NCBI RefSeq assembly: GCF_001422885.1
Contig: NZ_LMMZ01000023.1
Location: forward strand, 506,662-570,661
Direction: 5' to 3'
DNA: 64,000 nt
From: Methylobacterium sp. Leaf104
Lineage (GTDB): Bacteria > Pseudomonadota > Alphaproteobacteria > Rhizobiales > Beijerinckiaceae
The notes below the pieces were generated by a model, which was not told the origin of the DNA, made no database searches, and saw only the letters and a list, made by a program, of their open reading frames with translations. Positions within the stretch are counted from its first letter, which is position 1; every line of letters begins with the position of its first letter. Of this stretch, positions 1-11,747 are shown piece by piece. The position numbers and the translations under genes were made by a program.

Positions 1-2
1 GC

Positions 3-1607
3 CACGTGCTGATCCTGCGCTTCGGCCTGCGCAACAAGGTGCTGTCGCTCCTCGTGGTCGCCGCGGTGCTGGGCGCCTCGGGCATCGCCGCGCGCACGCT
101 GGGCCTCGAATTCCTGCCCAAGCTCGAGGAAGGCAACCTCTACATCCGCGGCACCATGCCGGCCTCGATCTCCCTGGAGGCCGGCAACGCCTACGTGGAG
201 CGCCTGCGCAAGATCATCGCCGAGGTGCCGGAGGTGGTCACCGTGCTCTCGCACCAGGGCCGCCCGGACGACGGGACCGACGCCACCGGCTTCTTCAACG
301 TCGAGATCCTGGCGCCCCTGAAGCCCTTCGACACCTGGCGCAGGGGCCTCGACAAGGAGGGGCTCGTCCGCGACCTCTCGGCCAAGCTCGACGAGGCCTT
401 CCCGGGGATCGAGTTCAACTTCTCCCAGTACATCGAGGACAACGTCCAGGAGGCCGCCTCCGGGGTGAAGGGCGAGAACTCGGTCAAGATCTACGGCAAC
501 GACCTCAACGACCTCACCCGCACCGCCGAGGAGATCAAGGCCGCCCTGTCGCGGGTGCCCGGCATCGCCGACCTCTCGGTCTTCGCCTCTCTCGGCCAGC
601 CCACGGTGCGGATCGACATCGACCGGCGCAAGGCCGCCCGCTACGGCCTGTCGCCGGGCGACGTGAACACCACCGTCCAGGCGGCGATCGGCGGCCAGAC
701 CGCCGGCGACCTCTACGAATACGGCTCGGACCGGCACTTCCCCATGCGGGTGCGCCTGGCGCCCCAGTATCGGCGCAGCCTGGAGACCATCCGCAACATC
801 ACCATCGGGGCGGCCAACCCTACGGGCGGCGTGGTGCAGGTGCCGCTCTCCGAGATCGCCACCGTGGAGCTCGTCTCCGGTGCGGCCTTCATCTACCGCG
901 AGAACCAGGAGCGCTACATCCCCGTGAAGTTCTCGGTGCGCGGGCGCGACCTCGGCGGCGCGGTGCTGGAGGCGCAGGCGCGCATCGCCCAGGACGTGAC
1001 CCTGCCGGCCGGGTTCCACCTCGAATGGGTCGGGCAGTTCACCAACCTGCAGGACGCCGTCCAGCGCCTGACCATCGTGGTGCCGGTGACGATCGCGCTC
1101 ATCGCGCTGCTGCTCTACGTCAACTTCAACTCCGTCACCGACATGGTGCTGACGCTGAGCGTGATCCCGATGGCGATGATCGGCGGCATCCTCGCCCTGT
1201 TCCTCACGATGACGCCGTTCTCGATCTCGGCGGCGATCGGGTTCATCGCGCTCTTCGGCATCTCGACCATGGAGGGCGTGATCCTGCTCTCGTACTACAA
1301 CCAGCTCGTCGACGAGGGCTGGGCCCGGACCGAGGCCGTGTGGCACGCCGCCAACGTCCGCATGCGCCCGGTCATGATGACCTGCGTCGCCGCCTGCGTC
1401 GGCCTGCTGCCGGCGGCGATCTCCACCGGCATCGGCTCGCAGGTGCAGAAGCCGCTCGCCCTGGTGGTCGTCGGCGGCATCCTGCTCGCGCCCAACCTCA
1501 TCCTCGTGGTGGTCCCGATCCTGATCGCGCTGTTCTCGCGCCGCGTGCCGGCCGCGATCCCCTCGGAAGCGGCCGCCCGGGCCATGGCCCAGGCCGAGCA
1601 CGCATGA
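3..1607 (+). CDS. Heavy-metal efflux RND pump, C-terminal half (5' truncated by window edge)
   Basis: CusA/CzcA-type inner membrane permease of a tripartite metal-cation efflux system driven by protons. The frame is open to the first base, so the N-terminal half of a protein of about 1040 residues lies outside. The visible part begins near TM7, contains the second periplasmic porter loop (LEFLPKLEEGNLYIRGTMP; IDRRKAARYGLSPGDVN) and ends with a helix-rich TM8-12 block (FGISTMEGVILLSYYNQL; NVRMRPVMMT). The heavy-metal subfamily assignment rests on the LPKLEEGNLYIR stretch. The substrate metal cannot be read because key residues are upstream. The outer membrane factor gene follows directly. Confidence 0.9.
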   Translation, partial: HVLILRFGLRNKVLSLLVVAAVLGASGIAARTLGLEFLPKLEEGNLYIRGTMPASISLEAGNAYVERLRKIIAEVPEVVTVLSHQGRPDDGTDATGFFNVEILAPLKPFDTWRRGLDKEGLVRDLSAKLDEAFPGIEFNFSQYIEDNVQEAASGVKGENSVKIYGNDLNDLTRTAEEIKAALSRVPGIADLSVFASLGQPTVRIDIDRRKAARYGLSPGDVNTTVQAAIGGQTAGDLYEYGSDRHFPMRVRLAPQYRRSLETIRNITIGAANPTGGVVQVPLSEIATVELVSGAAFIYRENQERYIPVKFSVRGRDLGGAVLEAQARIAQDVTLPAGFHLEWVGQFTNLQDAVQRLTIVVPVTIALIALLLYVNFNSVTDMVLTLSVIPMAMIGGILALFLTMTPFSISAAIGFIALFGISTMEGVILLSYYNQLVDEGWARTEAVWHAANVRMRPVMMTCVAACVGLLPAAISTGIGSQVQKPLALVVVGGILLAPNLILVVVPILIALFSRRVPAAIPSEAAARAMAQAEHA

Positions 1608-1708
1608 CGCGGCGATCACAGCCCCGCGCGCCGTCCGCCGGCCGCGTTGACTTCGAGGCCGGCCCGGCGCCTCTACGGCCGCGGACGGCGACAGGATTCT
1701 CCGACACC

Positions 1709-3292
1709 ATGGCGGCATCCACACAGACCCGGGCCAGCTCCCGGAGCGAGGCCCGGGCCGGCCGGGCATCCGGCGCCGCCCCAGTCCGCGCGCTCCTCGC
1801 CGCCGCGGCCCTGTGCGCCGTCGGCGGCTGCGTCGTCGGGCCGGACTACGTGCCGCCGGCCGATCCGCCGGCCACCCGCTACACCCGCGAGCCCCTGCGC
1901 AACCCCACCGCCACCGACAACATCCGCACCGCCCATGGCGGCTCGGCCGACCAGAACTTCGTCGCGGGCGCCGACGTGCCGGGCCAGTGGTGGACGCTGT
2001 TCCGCTCCCCCGCCCTCGACCGCCTCGTGGCGGAGGCGCTCGCCAACAACCCGAACCTCGACGCCGCGCAGGCCGCCCTCCGGATCGCGCAGGAGAACGT
2101 CGAGGCGCAGCGGGGCACCCTGTTCCCGGTGGTCGGCGCCAATGGCCTCGGCTCGCGCCAGAAGGCCCCCGGCGGCGCCCTGCAGGGGCCGCTCAACGAC
2201 ACCCGGCAGCTGTTCTACAGCCTCTACACGCCGCAGGTGACGGTCTCGTTCACCCCCGACGTGTTCGGCGGCAACCGCCGCCAGATCGAGTCTCTGGAGG
2301 CGCAGGCGGAGAACCAGCGCTTCCAGCTCGAGGCGACCTACCTGACGCTGACCACGAACGTCGTCCTGGCGGCGATCCAGGAGGCGTCGCTGCGCGCCCA
2401 GATCGACGCCACCCGCAAGGTGATCCAGGCCCAGACCGAGGTCCTGAACCTCTACAACAAGCAGCTTTCCCTCGGGCAGATCGCCGGGGCCGACGTGGTG
2501 GTGCAGCAGGCCGCCCTCTCGGTCTCGATGCAGCTGCTGCCGCCCCTGGAGAAGCAGCTCGCCCAGCAGCGCAACCTCCTGACCGCCCTGGTCGGGCGCC
2601 TGCCCAGCGAGGAGATCGCGCCGACCTTCACCCTGGCCTCCCTGCGCCTGCCCACCAACCTGCCGGTGAGCCTGCCCTCGCGCCTCGTGCAGCAGCGCCC
2701 GGACGTGAAGGCGGCCGAGGCCAACGTGCAGCAGGCCAGCGCGGCGGTGGGGGTCGCGGTGGCGAACCGCCTGCCGCAGTTCAACATCACCGCCAATGGC
2801 GGCGCCAGCGCGGTGCGGATCGCGCAGCTCGCGACCTCGGCCGCCTCGTTCTACGGCATCGTCGGCACCGTGGCGCAGCCGATCTTCGATGCCGGGACCC
2901 TGTTCCGGCGCCAGCGCGCGGCCGAGGAGGCGCTGAACGAGGCCCAGGCCCAGTACCGGGCCGTGGTGATCGGCGCCTTCCAGAACGTCGCCGACACGCT
3001 GCGCGCGCTCCAATCCGACGCCAAGGCGGTGGCGGCGGCCTCGGCCGCCGAGCGGGCCACCGGCGAGAGCCTCGGCCTGATCCGCAAGCAATACGCGGCG
3101 GGCGCCCTCAACAGCACCCAGGTGCTGATCGCCCAGCAATCCTACCTCTCGGCCCTGGTGACCTCGGCAGGCGCGCGCGCCAACCAGTATGCCGACACCG
3201 CGGCCCTGTTCCAGGCCCTCGGCGGCGGCTGGTGGAACCGCACCGACGTGAAGCCGGCGCCGCCGAGCACGGACCCGGCGAAGTTCCTCTAG
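1709..3292 (+). CDS. Outer membrane efflux lipoprotein, NodT/CusC family
   Basis: TolC-like outer membrane channel, the exit duct of the RND pump encoded just upstream. The protein (527 aa from this ATG) has a lipoprotein signal with lipobox VGGC (Cys41), then VGPDYVPP, typical of NodT-family N-termini, and two OEP repeats rich in coiled-coil helices (AQAALRIAQENVEAQRG; RPDVKAAEANVQQAS). An in-frame ATG at 1604 overlaps the stop of the pump gene (ATGA) and would add 35 residues, suggesting translational coupling. I prefer 1709 because it leaves a signal peptide of plausible length, but the start is uncertain. Confidence 0.88.
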   Translation: MAASTQTRASSRSEARAGRASGAAPVRALLAAAALCAVGGCVVGPDYVPPADPPATRYTREPLRNPTATDNIRTAHGGSADQNFVAGADVPGQWWTLFRSPALDRLVAEALANNPNLDAAQAALRIAQENVEAQRGTLFPVVGANGLGSRQKAPGGALQGPLNDTRQLFYSLYTPQVTVSFTPDVFGGNRRQIESLEAQAENQRFQLEATYLTLTTNVVLAAIQEASLRAQIDATRKVIQAQTEVLNLYNKQLSLGQIAGADVVVQQAALSVSMQLLPPLEKQLAQQRNLLTALVGRLPSEEIAPTFTLASLRLPTNLPVSLPSRLVQQRPDVKAAEANVQQASAAVGVAVANRLPQFNITANGGASAVRIAQLATSAASFYGIVGTVAQPIFDAGTLFRRQRAAEEALNEAQAQYRAVVIGAFQNVADTLRALQSDAKAVAAASAAERATGESLGLIRKQYAAGALNSTQVLIAQQSYLSALVTSAGARANQYADTAALFQALGGGWWNRTDVKPAPPSTDPAKFL

Positions 3293-3377
3293 GGGCAGGG
3301 GCCGGGAACCGCCGGGCCGGGCAGTCCGGAGCGGCGCGGGCAAACCGTTCGTTACCAGGGGGTTAAGCCGCGATTTG

Positions 3378-3406
3378 TTGGCTTGGGCCGACGAGATGCG
3401 CTATAG
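3378..3406 (+). promoter_or_regulatory. Putative sigma70-type promoter of gyrA
   Basis: TTGGCT (3378-3383) and CTATAG (3401-3406) are separated by exactly 17 bases. This fits the alphaproteobacterial housekeeping pattern (TTGnCn, 17 bp, CTATAt). It lies about 125 bases before the gyrA start in a 238-base gene-free gap, which would give a 5' leader of roughly 115 nt. Confidence 0.5.
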
Positions 3407-3530
3407 GTTTGGGCAGGACACCGCACGGGTCGGCTCAGCGGCCGGAGACGCGCGCGACAACGCCGTGAGCGGGCGGGACCGACCCTTGCCGCCGACGCTC
3501 CGGACCCCGGACAGGTAGAGACCGAAGACC

Positions 3531-6263
<2,733 letters not shown>

Positions 6264-6382
6264 CCGCACGCTCCGGCGCGGGGGGCCTCACGGCCGTCCG
6301 CGCCGCGTCGGGCGGCCTACGCCGCTTTCGTGTCCGGGCCGGAGGTTCCGTTTCGGGACGAAATGTTCTACCCCGGGCCGCG

Positions 6383-6883
6383 ATGATCCGCACCGCCCTC
6401 TATGCCGGCTCGTTCGACCCGGTCACGAACGGACACCTCGACGTCATTCGTCAGGCGTGCCGGCTCGTGCAGACCCTCGTCATCGCCATCGGCGTGCATC
6501 CCGGCAAGGCGCCGATGTTCTCGCCCGAGGAACGTGCCGAACTCCTGCGCGCCACCTGCGAGCCCCTGGCCGAGGCCGAGGGCACCGCGCTGACGATCGT
6601 GACCTTCGACGACCTCGCGGTCACGGCGGCGCGGCGGGTCGGCGCCACCGTCTTCATCCGCGGCCTGCGCGACGGCACCGATCTCGACTACGAGATGCAG
6701 CTCGCCGGCATGAACGGCGCCATGGCGCCGGAGGTGCAGACCGTGTTCCTGCCCGCCTCCACCGGCGTCCGGCCGATCACCGCCACCCTCGTCCGCCAGA
6801 TCGCGGCCATGGGCGGCGACGTCTCGCCCTTCGTGCCGCCGCTGGTGGCGGCGCGCCTCGCCCAGCGCTTCGCCGCGGCCTGA
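6383..6883 (+). CDS. coaD: Phosphopantetheine adenylyltransferase
   Basis: Transfers AMP from ATP to 4'-phosphopantetheine to give dephospho-CoA, the penultimate step of coenzyme A synthesis; cytosolic hexamer. The 166-residue length is normal. The nucleotidyltransferase signature [11 protein letters not shown] (His18) is at the N-terminus, [19 protein letters not shown] in the middle, and [16 protein letters not shown] near the C-terminus replaces the usual SSTxVR segment. The start is the ATG of [13 protein letters not shown]. It lies between gyrA and two cyclophilin genes on the same strand. Confidence 0.97.
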   Translation: MIRTALYAGSFDPVTNGHLDVIRQACRLVQTLVIAIGVHPGKAPMFSPEERAELLRATCEPLAEAEGTALTIVTFDDLAVTAARRVGATVFIRGLRDGTDLDYEMQLAGMNGAMAPEVQTVFLPASTGVRPITATLVRQIAAMGGDVSPFVPPLVAARLAQRFAAA

Positions 6884-6922
6884 GCCACTCCTCGTCACGA
6901 CCAACGAAAGCATGCTGACCCC

Positions 6923-7480
6923 ATGGCCTTTGGACTGAATCGCCGCCTCGCCCTCCTCGGCCTCGCCGGCCTGCTCGCCACGGCCCCCGCGGCCTGGGCG
7001 GTGGACGACAACACCGTCTACCTCGACACCAAGGACGGCCGCGTCACCATCGAGTTGCGCCCCGAGATCGCCCCGAAGCACGTCGCCCAGCTCAAGACCC
7101 TGATCAAGCAGGGCTTCTACAACGGCCTCAAGTTCCACCGGGTGATGGACGGCTTCATGGCCCAGACCGGCGACCCGAAGGGCAACGGCACCGGCGGTTC
7201 CAGCCTGCCGAACATCCCGGCCGAGTTCTCGCAGGCGCCGTTCCGCCGCGGCACGGTGGGCATGGCCCGGTCGTCCGACCCGAACTCGGCCAATTCGCAG
7301 TTCTTCATCTGCCTCGGCGACGCGCCCTTCCTCAACGGCCAGTACACCGTGGTCGGCCTGGTCTCCTCGGGCATGGAGGCCGTCGACGCGATCAAGAAGG
7401 CGGCGCCCGGCGCCGCGGGCGGGGCGGTGCAGAACCCCGACAAGATCGTGAAGATGCAGATGGCGCAGGGAGCCAAGTAG
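6923..7480 (+). CDS. Periplasmic peptidyl-prolyl cis-trans isomerase (cyclophilin type)
   Basis: Catalyses cis-trans isomerisation of X-Pro bonds. The 185-residue protein has a signal peptide (LALLGLAGLLATAPAAWA, cleavage before VDDN), then a complete single cyclophilin domain with KFHRVMDGFMAQTGDP, NSANSQFFICLGDAPFLNGQYTVVG split into its usual blocks, and GMARS. The export signal places it in the periplasm, unlike the related gene at 7993. The next gene starts one base after the stop, so the two are translationally close. Confidence 0.95.
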   Translation: MAFGLNRRLALLGLAGLLATAPAAWAVDDNTVYLDTKDGRVTIELRPEIAPKHVAQLKTLIKQGFYNGLKFHRVMDGFMAQTGDPKGNGTGGSSLPNIPAEFSQAPFRRGTVGMARSSDPNSANSQFFICLGDAPFLNGQYTVVGLVSSGMEAVDAIKKAAPGAAGGAVQNPDKIVKMQMAQGAK

Positions 7481-7481
7481 T

Positions 7482-7988
7482 TTGCGGGGCGTCGGCCGCC
7501 ACCTCGGGGCACTGGCGGCCTTCGCCGCCGCCGGGCTCCCCGTGCGGGCGGCGCCCTCCACCGGCCCGCTGACCCTGCCCGAGACCCTGCGGGGCACCGT
7601 CCAGGTCCCGCAGGCCGCGCCGCAGACGGGCATGGCCGACGGACAGAAGGCTCCCGACGGCCAGAAGCCGGCCGACACCCTGCGGGAGCTGTATCCCGTC
7701 CTCGCCGCGTGCTGGGAAGTCCCCGAGGGCCTGGCTCGCTTCGAGCGCACCGAGATCACCGCCCGCTTCGCCCTGCGCCGGGACGGGTCCGTCATCGGCA
7801 CGCCGCGCGTGACCTTCTCGACGCAGGATTCGGACACCCGCGCCTACCGCATCCTCACGGATGCGACCCTGGCGGCGATCCGGCGCTGCACGCCCGCCCG
7901 GATCACCCCCGCCCTCGGCGCGGCCATCGCGGGGCGCCCCATCGCGCTCCGCTTCATCTACCAAGGACCCAAGGGAAAAGGAGTCTAG
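7482..7988 (+). CDS. Exported TonB/TolA C-terminal-like protein, function unknown
   Basis: A 168-residue protein with TTG start one base after the previous stop and its own stop 4 bases before the next gene, so it is embedded in a cyclophilin operon. It has a short export signal (LGALAAFAAAGLPVRA), a Gln/Pro-rich linker to about residue 65, then a region (LYPVLAACWEVPEG, ITARFALRRDGSVIGTPRV, AIRRCTPARITP) whose pattern resembles TonB-C/TolA-C folds, with two cysteines likely forming a disulfide. No transmembrane anchor beyond the signal is seen. The function is not known to me; the operon suggests an envelope-quality role. Confidence 0.75.
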   Translation: MRGVGRHLGALAAFAAAGLPVRAAPSTGPLTLPETLRGTVQVPQAAPQTGMADGQKAPDGQKPADTLRELYPVLAACWEVPEGLARFERTEITARFALRRDGSVIGTPRVTFSTQDSDTRAYRILTDATLAAIRRCTPARITPALGAAIAGRPIALRFIYQGPKGKGV

Positions 7989-7992
7989 ACCC

Positions 7993-8451
7993 ATGGCAGA
8001 GACCGAGACCATCATCCTCGAGACCAGCAAGGGCCGCGTCGTGATCGGGCTGCGCCCCGACCTCGCCCCGAACCATGTCGAGCGCCTGAAGACGCTCGCC
8101 GCGCAGGGCTTCTACGACGGCGTGCCGTTCCACCGTGTGATCGACGGCTTCATGGCCCAGACCGGCGACCCGACCGGCACCGGTTCGGGCGGCTCCGACC
8201 TGCCGGACCTCAATGCCGAGTTCAACGCCGAACCGCACGTGCGCGGCACCTGCTCGATGGCGCGCACCAACTTCCCGCACTCGGCCAATTCGCAGTTCTT
8301 CATCTGCTTCGGCGATGCCCGCTTTCTCGACAAGCAGTACACCGTCTGGGGCAAGGTCGTGGAAGGCATGGACGTGGTCGACACCCTGAACAAGGGCGAG
8401 CCGCCGCGCTCCCCCGACAAGATCGTCAAGGCGACCGTCGGCGCGGCCTGA
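7993..8451 (+). CDS. Cytoplasmic peptidyl-prolyl cis-trans isomerase (cyclophilin type)
   Basis: A 152-residue single-domain cyclophilin without a signal peptide. Catalytic and substrate-site blocks are present: PFHRVIDGFMAQTGDP, NSANSQFFICFGD, YTVWGKVVEGMDVVD. Start ATG 7993 is preceded by AAGGAG at 7978-7983, a strong ribosome binding site with 9-base spacing. It closes the gyrA-side gene run; a perfect hairpin with a T-rich tail follows 41 bases after the stop. Confidence 0.96.
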   Translation: MAETETIILETSKGRVVIGLRPDLAPNHVERLKTLAAQGFYDGVPFHRVIDGFMAQTGDPTGTGSGGSDLPDLNAEFNAEPHVRGTCSMARTNFPHSANSQFFICFGDARFLDKQYTVWGKVVEGMDVVDTLNKGEPPRSPDKIVKATVGAA

Positions 8452-8492
8452 TCCGGCCCGGACGACTCGAGCACGAAAATCCGGTTTCGAGG

Positions 8493-8530
8493 GAAGTGTC
8501 CGCGCGAAGGTGCGGACACTTCTTTCGTTT
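8493..8530 (+). terminator. Rho-independent terminator after the cyclophilin operon
   Basis: Perfect 11-bp inverted repeat GAAGTGTCCGC (8493-8503) and GCGGACACTTC (8512-8522) with an 8-base loop, followed by TTTCGTTTTC. This is one of the clearest intrinsic terminators in the window. Confidence 0.85.
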
Positions 8531-8582
8531 TCGAACCCGGCGGGGCTTGGCACGGCACGCGCGGCCTGGGAGACCGCGTGCG

Positions 8583-9485
8583 ATGACCGGCACCCTCCCG
8601 CTTCGCGACGTCCTCCTCGCCCTGGCGGTGGTGGCCGTCTGGGGCACGAACTTCGTCGTGATCCGGATCGGGCTCGACCACCTGCCGCCACTGCTGTTCG
8701 CGGCGCTGCGCTTCGTGCTCGCCGCCCTGCCGGGCGTGTGGCTGCTGCGCCGTCCCGCCGTCCCGTGGCGCAACCTCGCCAGCTACGGCCTGCTGATCGG
8801 GGCCGGACAATTCGGCCTGCTGTTCATCGCCATGCGCGGCCAGATCTCCCCCGGCCTCGCCTCCCTGGTGATCCAGATCCAGGTCTTCTTCACCATCGGC
8901 CTCTCGATGCGCCTCACCGGCGAACGGGTGCCCGGCCACCAATGGGCGGCCCTCGGCCTCGCGGCGGCGGGCCTCGCCGTCATCGCCCTCCACACCGACG
9001 CCACCACGACGCCGCTGGGCCTCGGGCTCGTGGTCTGCGCCGCGGCGAGCTGGGCCGGCGGCAACATGGCGGCCAAGCGCAGCGGGGCGCGGTCGATGCT
9101 GCCCTACGTGGTCTGGGCGAGCCTGTTCTCGGCGCCGCCGCTCCTCGCCGCGTCGTTCGCCCTCGAGGGCTGGGAGGCCATCCGCGACGGCCTCTTGCGG
9201 GCCGACCGGGCGACCTGGGCCGCGGTGGCCTGGCAGTCGGTGGGCAACACCATGTTCGGCTACGCGGTCTGGGGCTGGCTGCTGTCGCGCCACCCCGCCG
9301 CCTTGATCACCCCGATGGCGCTGCTGGTGCCGCTCTTCGGCATGGGCGCCTCGGCCCTCTGGCTCGGCGAGCCGCTGCCGCCCTGGAAGCTCGGCGCCGC
9401 CGGCCTCGTCCTCGGCGGCCTCGCCCTCGGGCTGCTCTATCCGCGCTGGCGGGCGCGTGCGGCGGCCAGGAATGGCCCGGCCTGA
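8583..9485 (+). CDS. EamA/DMT family transporter
   Basis: A 300-residue inner membrane protein with ten hydrophobic helices in two EamA repeats (LLALAVVAVWGTNFVVIRIG at the N-terminus; VVWASLFSAPPLLAASF in the second half). The family exports amino acids and other metabolites; the AVVAVWGTNFVVIRIG opening resembles the O-acetylserine/cysteine exporter EamA, but the substrate cannot be assigned from sequence. The chosen ATG follows the upstream terminator by about 50 bases. An in-frame GTG at 8496 would begin inside that terminator and is rejected. It is convergent with mobA. Confidence 0.9.
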   Translation: MTGTLPLRDVLLALAVVAVWGTNFVVIRIGLDHLPPLLFAALRFVLAALPGVWLLRRPAVPWRNLASYGLLIGAGQFGLLFIAMRGQISPGLASLVIQIQVFFTIGLSMRLTGERVPGHQWAALGLAAAGLAVIALHTDATTTPLGLGLVVCAAASWAGGNMAAKRSGARSMLPYVVWASLFSAPPLLAASFALEGWEAIRDGLLRADRATWAAVAWQSVGNTMFGYAVWGWLLSRHPAALITPMALLVPLFGMGASALWLGEPLPPWKLGAAGLVLGGLALGLLYPRWRARAAARNGPA

Positions 9486-9504
9486 GCGGCCCGACCCCGC
9501 CGTG

Positions 9505-10125
9505 TCAGGTGTCTCCGCGCGCGGCGAGGCGAGCCTCGGCGGCCGCCAGGTCGTCCGGCGCGTTGATGTTGGCGAAGGGGTCGTCGGGCTCCGCCGGCCA
9601 GGACACCGCCACCGCGCCGTGGCGCCTGAGGAAGGCGCCGACCCGGCGCTCGCCGCGGGCGACCAGGGCCTCGCGCAGATCCGCCCGCAGGGCCACCGGC
9701 CAGAGCGCCACCGTGAAGTGCTCGCGCCCGCCCGACGCCGCCATGGCGATGGCGTCGTCCCGCCCGACCGCTTCGGCGAGGCGGGTGACGAGGTCGACCG
9801 GCAGGAAGGGCGCATCGCCGGAGACGCTGGCGACGTGGCGCGTGGTCGGGTGGTGAGCCGCCGCGTGCTCCAGCCCGGCGAGGATACCGGCGAGCGGCCC
9901 CGGATGGTCGGCCACCCCGTCGGGCACGATCGCGCCCGGAAAATCGGGGAAGCGGCCCGGATCGCCGTTGGCGTTCAGGATCACGCCGGCCGCGCATTGC
10001 GGGGCGAAGCGGGCCAGCACCCGGTCGAGCAGGGTGCGGCCGCCGAGGCGCCGCAGGGGCTTGTCGCCCCCGCCCATGCGGCGCGCGAGCCCGCCGGCGA
10101 GGATCACGCCCAGCACCGGCGGCAT
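9505..10125 (-). CDS. mobA: Molybdenum cofactor guanylyltransferase
   Basis: Attaches GMP to molybdopterin to form the guanine-dinucleotide cofactor used by DMSO-reductase-family enzymes such as the molybdoenzyme at 13796-15958. The 206-residue protein carries the nucleotide-binding signature LAGGLARRMGGGDKPL and the metal-site segment SGDAPFLP. Its gene starts 6 bases after the mrp stop on the same strand, so the two are probably cotranscribed. Confidence 0.94.
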   Translation of the reverse strand: MPPVLGVILAGGLARRMGGGDKPLRRLGGRTLLDRVLARFAPQCAAGVILNANGDPGRFPDFPGAIVPDGVADHPGPLAGILAGLEHAAAHHPTTRHVASVSGDAPFLPVDLVTRLAEAVGRDDAIAMAASGGREHFTVALWPVALRADLREALVARGERRVGAFLRRHGAVAVSWPAEPDDPFANINAPDDLAAAEARLAARGDT

Positions 10126-10131
10126 CGGCGG

Positions 10132-11280
10132 TTACTCGATGACGATGCGGGGCGCCGCCCGCGGAGCCGGGCCGCCGGTCAGGTTGCCCCAGAGCTTGGC
10201 GGCGATGCCGCGATAGACCTGCGCGTGCGGCCCGTCGGGATCCACTGCCACCACCGGGCGGCCCGCATCCGAGGTCTCGCGGATCGTCATGTTCAGCGGC
10301 ACCTCGCCGAGGAACGGCACCTCCAGCCGCTCGGCCTCGGCCCGCGCGCCGCCATGCCCGAAGATGTGGGAGGCCGTGCCGCAATGCGGGCAGATGAAGG
10401 TCGCCATGTTCTCGATGACGCCGAGGATCGGCACCGCGACCTTCCGGAACATCGTGACGCCGCGGCGCGCGTCGATGAGGGCCAGATCCTGCGGCGTCGA
10501 GACGATCACCGCCCCCGAGAGCGGGGTCGCCTGGGCCATGGTGAGCTGCGCGTCGCCGGTGCCGGGGGGCATGTCGACCACGAGGACGTCGAGCTCGCCC
10601 CAGGCGACCTCGCGCAGCATCTGGGTGATGGCCGACTGCACCATCGGCCCGCGCCAGATCATCGCCGTCTCGGGTTCGATCAGGAAGCCGATCGACATCA
10701 CCTTGATGCCGAAGCCCTCCATCGGCGCCAGCAGCCGCTCCTCGATGACGCGCGGCTTGCCCGACAGGCCGAACAGCTTCGGCACCGAGGGGCCGTAGAT
10801 GTCGGCATCGAGCAGGCCGACCTTCAGGCCCTGGGCCGAGAGGGCGAGGGCGAGGTTGCAGGCGGTCGTCGACTTGCCGACGCCGCCCTTGCCGGAGGCG
10901 ACGGCCACGATGTGGCGCACGCCCGGAAGGGCCGGGCCGGTCCGCGGCGGCGGCGGGGCGGCGAGACGGCCGGGGGCGGGCGGCTGCGGGGCCGCGGCCT
11001 GAGGGGCGTGCTGGGCCGGCTGGTTCGGGCCGCGCTCGGAGGTCAGGCTCGCGAAGACGCCGGAGACGCCGGGCGTGGCCAGGATCGCGCCCTCGGCCTG
11101 GCGCCGGATCGGCTCGAAGCGCTCGGCCTCGCTGGGGTCGATCAGGATCGAGAACATCACCCGGCTGGTCGGGTCGACCACCACCTGCGACAGGCGCCCG
11201 GAGGCGGGCAGGGTGGTGCCCGCGGCATCGACGGTCACGCTCGAGAGCACCTTCAGGACGTCGTCACGGGTGATCGCCAA
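10132..11280 (-). CDS. mrp: Mrp/ApbC family Fe-S cluster carrier ATPase
   Basis: P-loop ATPase that binds and transfers 4Fe-4S clusters to apoproteins. The 382-residue protein has an N-terminal DUF59/MIP18 domain (about 1-85), an Ala/Pro-rich linker, then a deviant Walker A (SGKGGVGKSTT, about residues 129-139), the MPPGTGD motif and the cluster-binding CPHC pair (CPHCGTASHIFG). Start ATG gives MAITRDDVLKVL. Its partner mobA is downstream. A cluster carrier next to a Mo-cofactor enzyme is consistent with supply of Fe-S/Mo enzymes, although Mrp also serves others. Confidence 0.95.
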   Translation of the reverse strand: MAITRDDVLKVLSSVTVDAAGTTLPASGRLSQVVVDPTSRVMFSILIDPSEAERFEPIRRQAEGAILATPGVSGVFASLTSERGPNQPAQHAPQAAAPQPPAPGRLAAPPPPRTGPALPGVRHIVAVASGKGGVGKSTTACNLALALSAQGLKVGLLDADIYGPSVPKLFGLSGKPRVIEERLLAPMEGFGIKVMSIGFLIEPETAMIWRGPMVQSAITQMLREVAWGELDVLVVDMPPGTGDAQLTMAQATPLSGAVIVSTPQDLALIDARRGVTMFRKVAVPILGVIENMATFICPHCGTASHIFGHGGARAEAERLEVPFLGEVPLNMTIRETSDAGRPVVAVDPDGPHAQVYRGIAAKLWGNLTGGPAPRAAPRIVIE

Positions 11281-11747
11281 GGTTCGGGCTCCTGGCCGCG
11301 TCCGGCCGGGGGCCGAGGCGCGGCGTCACTTCGGGGATCGCGGATGCCGCGGCCCCGGCCGGGCCGCGCGCGACGAACCCATGCGACAGCACAGGCCGTG
11401 ACGGAGCGCAAGCGCTTCCCCCACCTGCCGGGGGCGAGACCCCTCGTCGCGGCAGGTGTCCCGACCGATCCGGGCGGCCCGGACGACGCGCCCCGATTTC
11501 GATCAATTCGTTCAGATTCCGGTAGGCATGAGTCGAGGGGAGGGGCGGCGCCTTGCGTCCGCCGGGCCGTCCGCGACGTTCGGTGCAACACGAAGAGGAC
11601 GCCCACCGGCGGCCTCGACCGCCGCAGGATCCCTCCACCGTGCCCCCCTGGTTCCGCCTGCCACCCTGGTTTCGCTCCCGGTCTCCGGCACCCGCTCGGG
11701 CGCCGAGGCCCCGCCCGCGCGGTGAGGTCGCCGATCGCGACCTGACC
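11281..11747. other. Gene-free divergent region between mrp and the diguanylate cyclase
   Basis: These 467 bases separate divergent genes and should hold both promoters. No convincing ORF is seen. One notable structure is a 9-bp inverted repeat, CACCTGCCG (11422-11430) and CGGCAGGTG (11450-11458), whose loop contains a second short complementary pair (GGGG/CCCC). I could not identify clear -35/-10 boxes. Confidence 0.5.

Noticed and set aside
1604..1708. ATG 1604 as the start of the outer membrane factor (ATGA overlap)
   Set aside because: It would place 35 extra non-signal-like residues before the lipoprotein signal. Kept only as an alternative.
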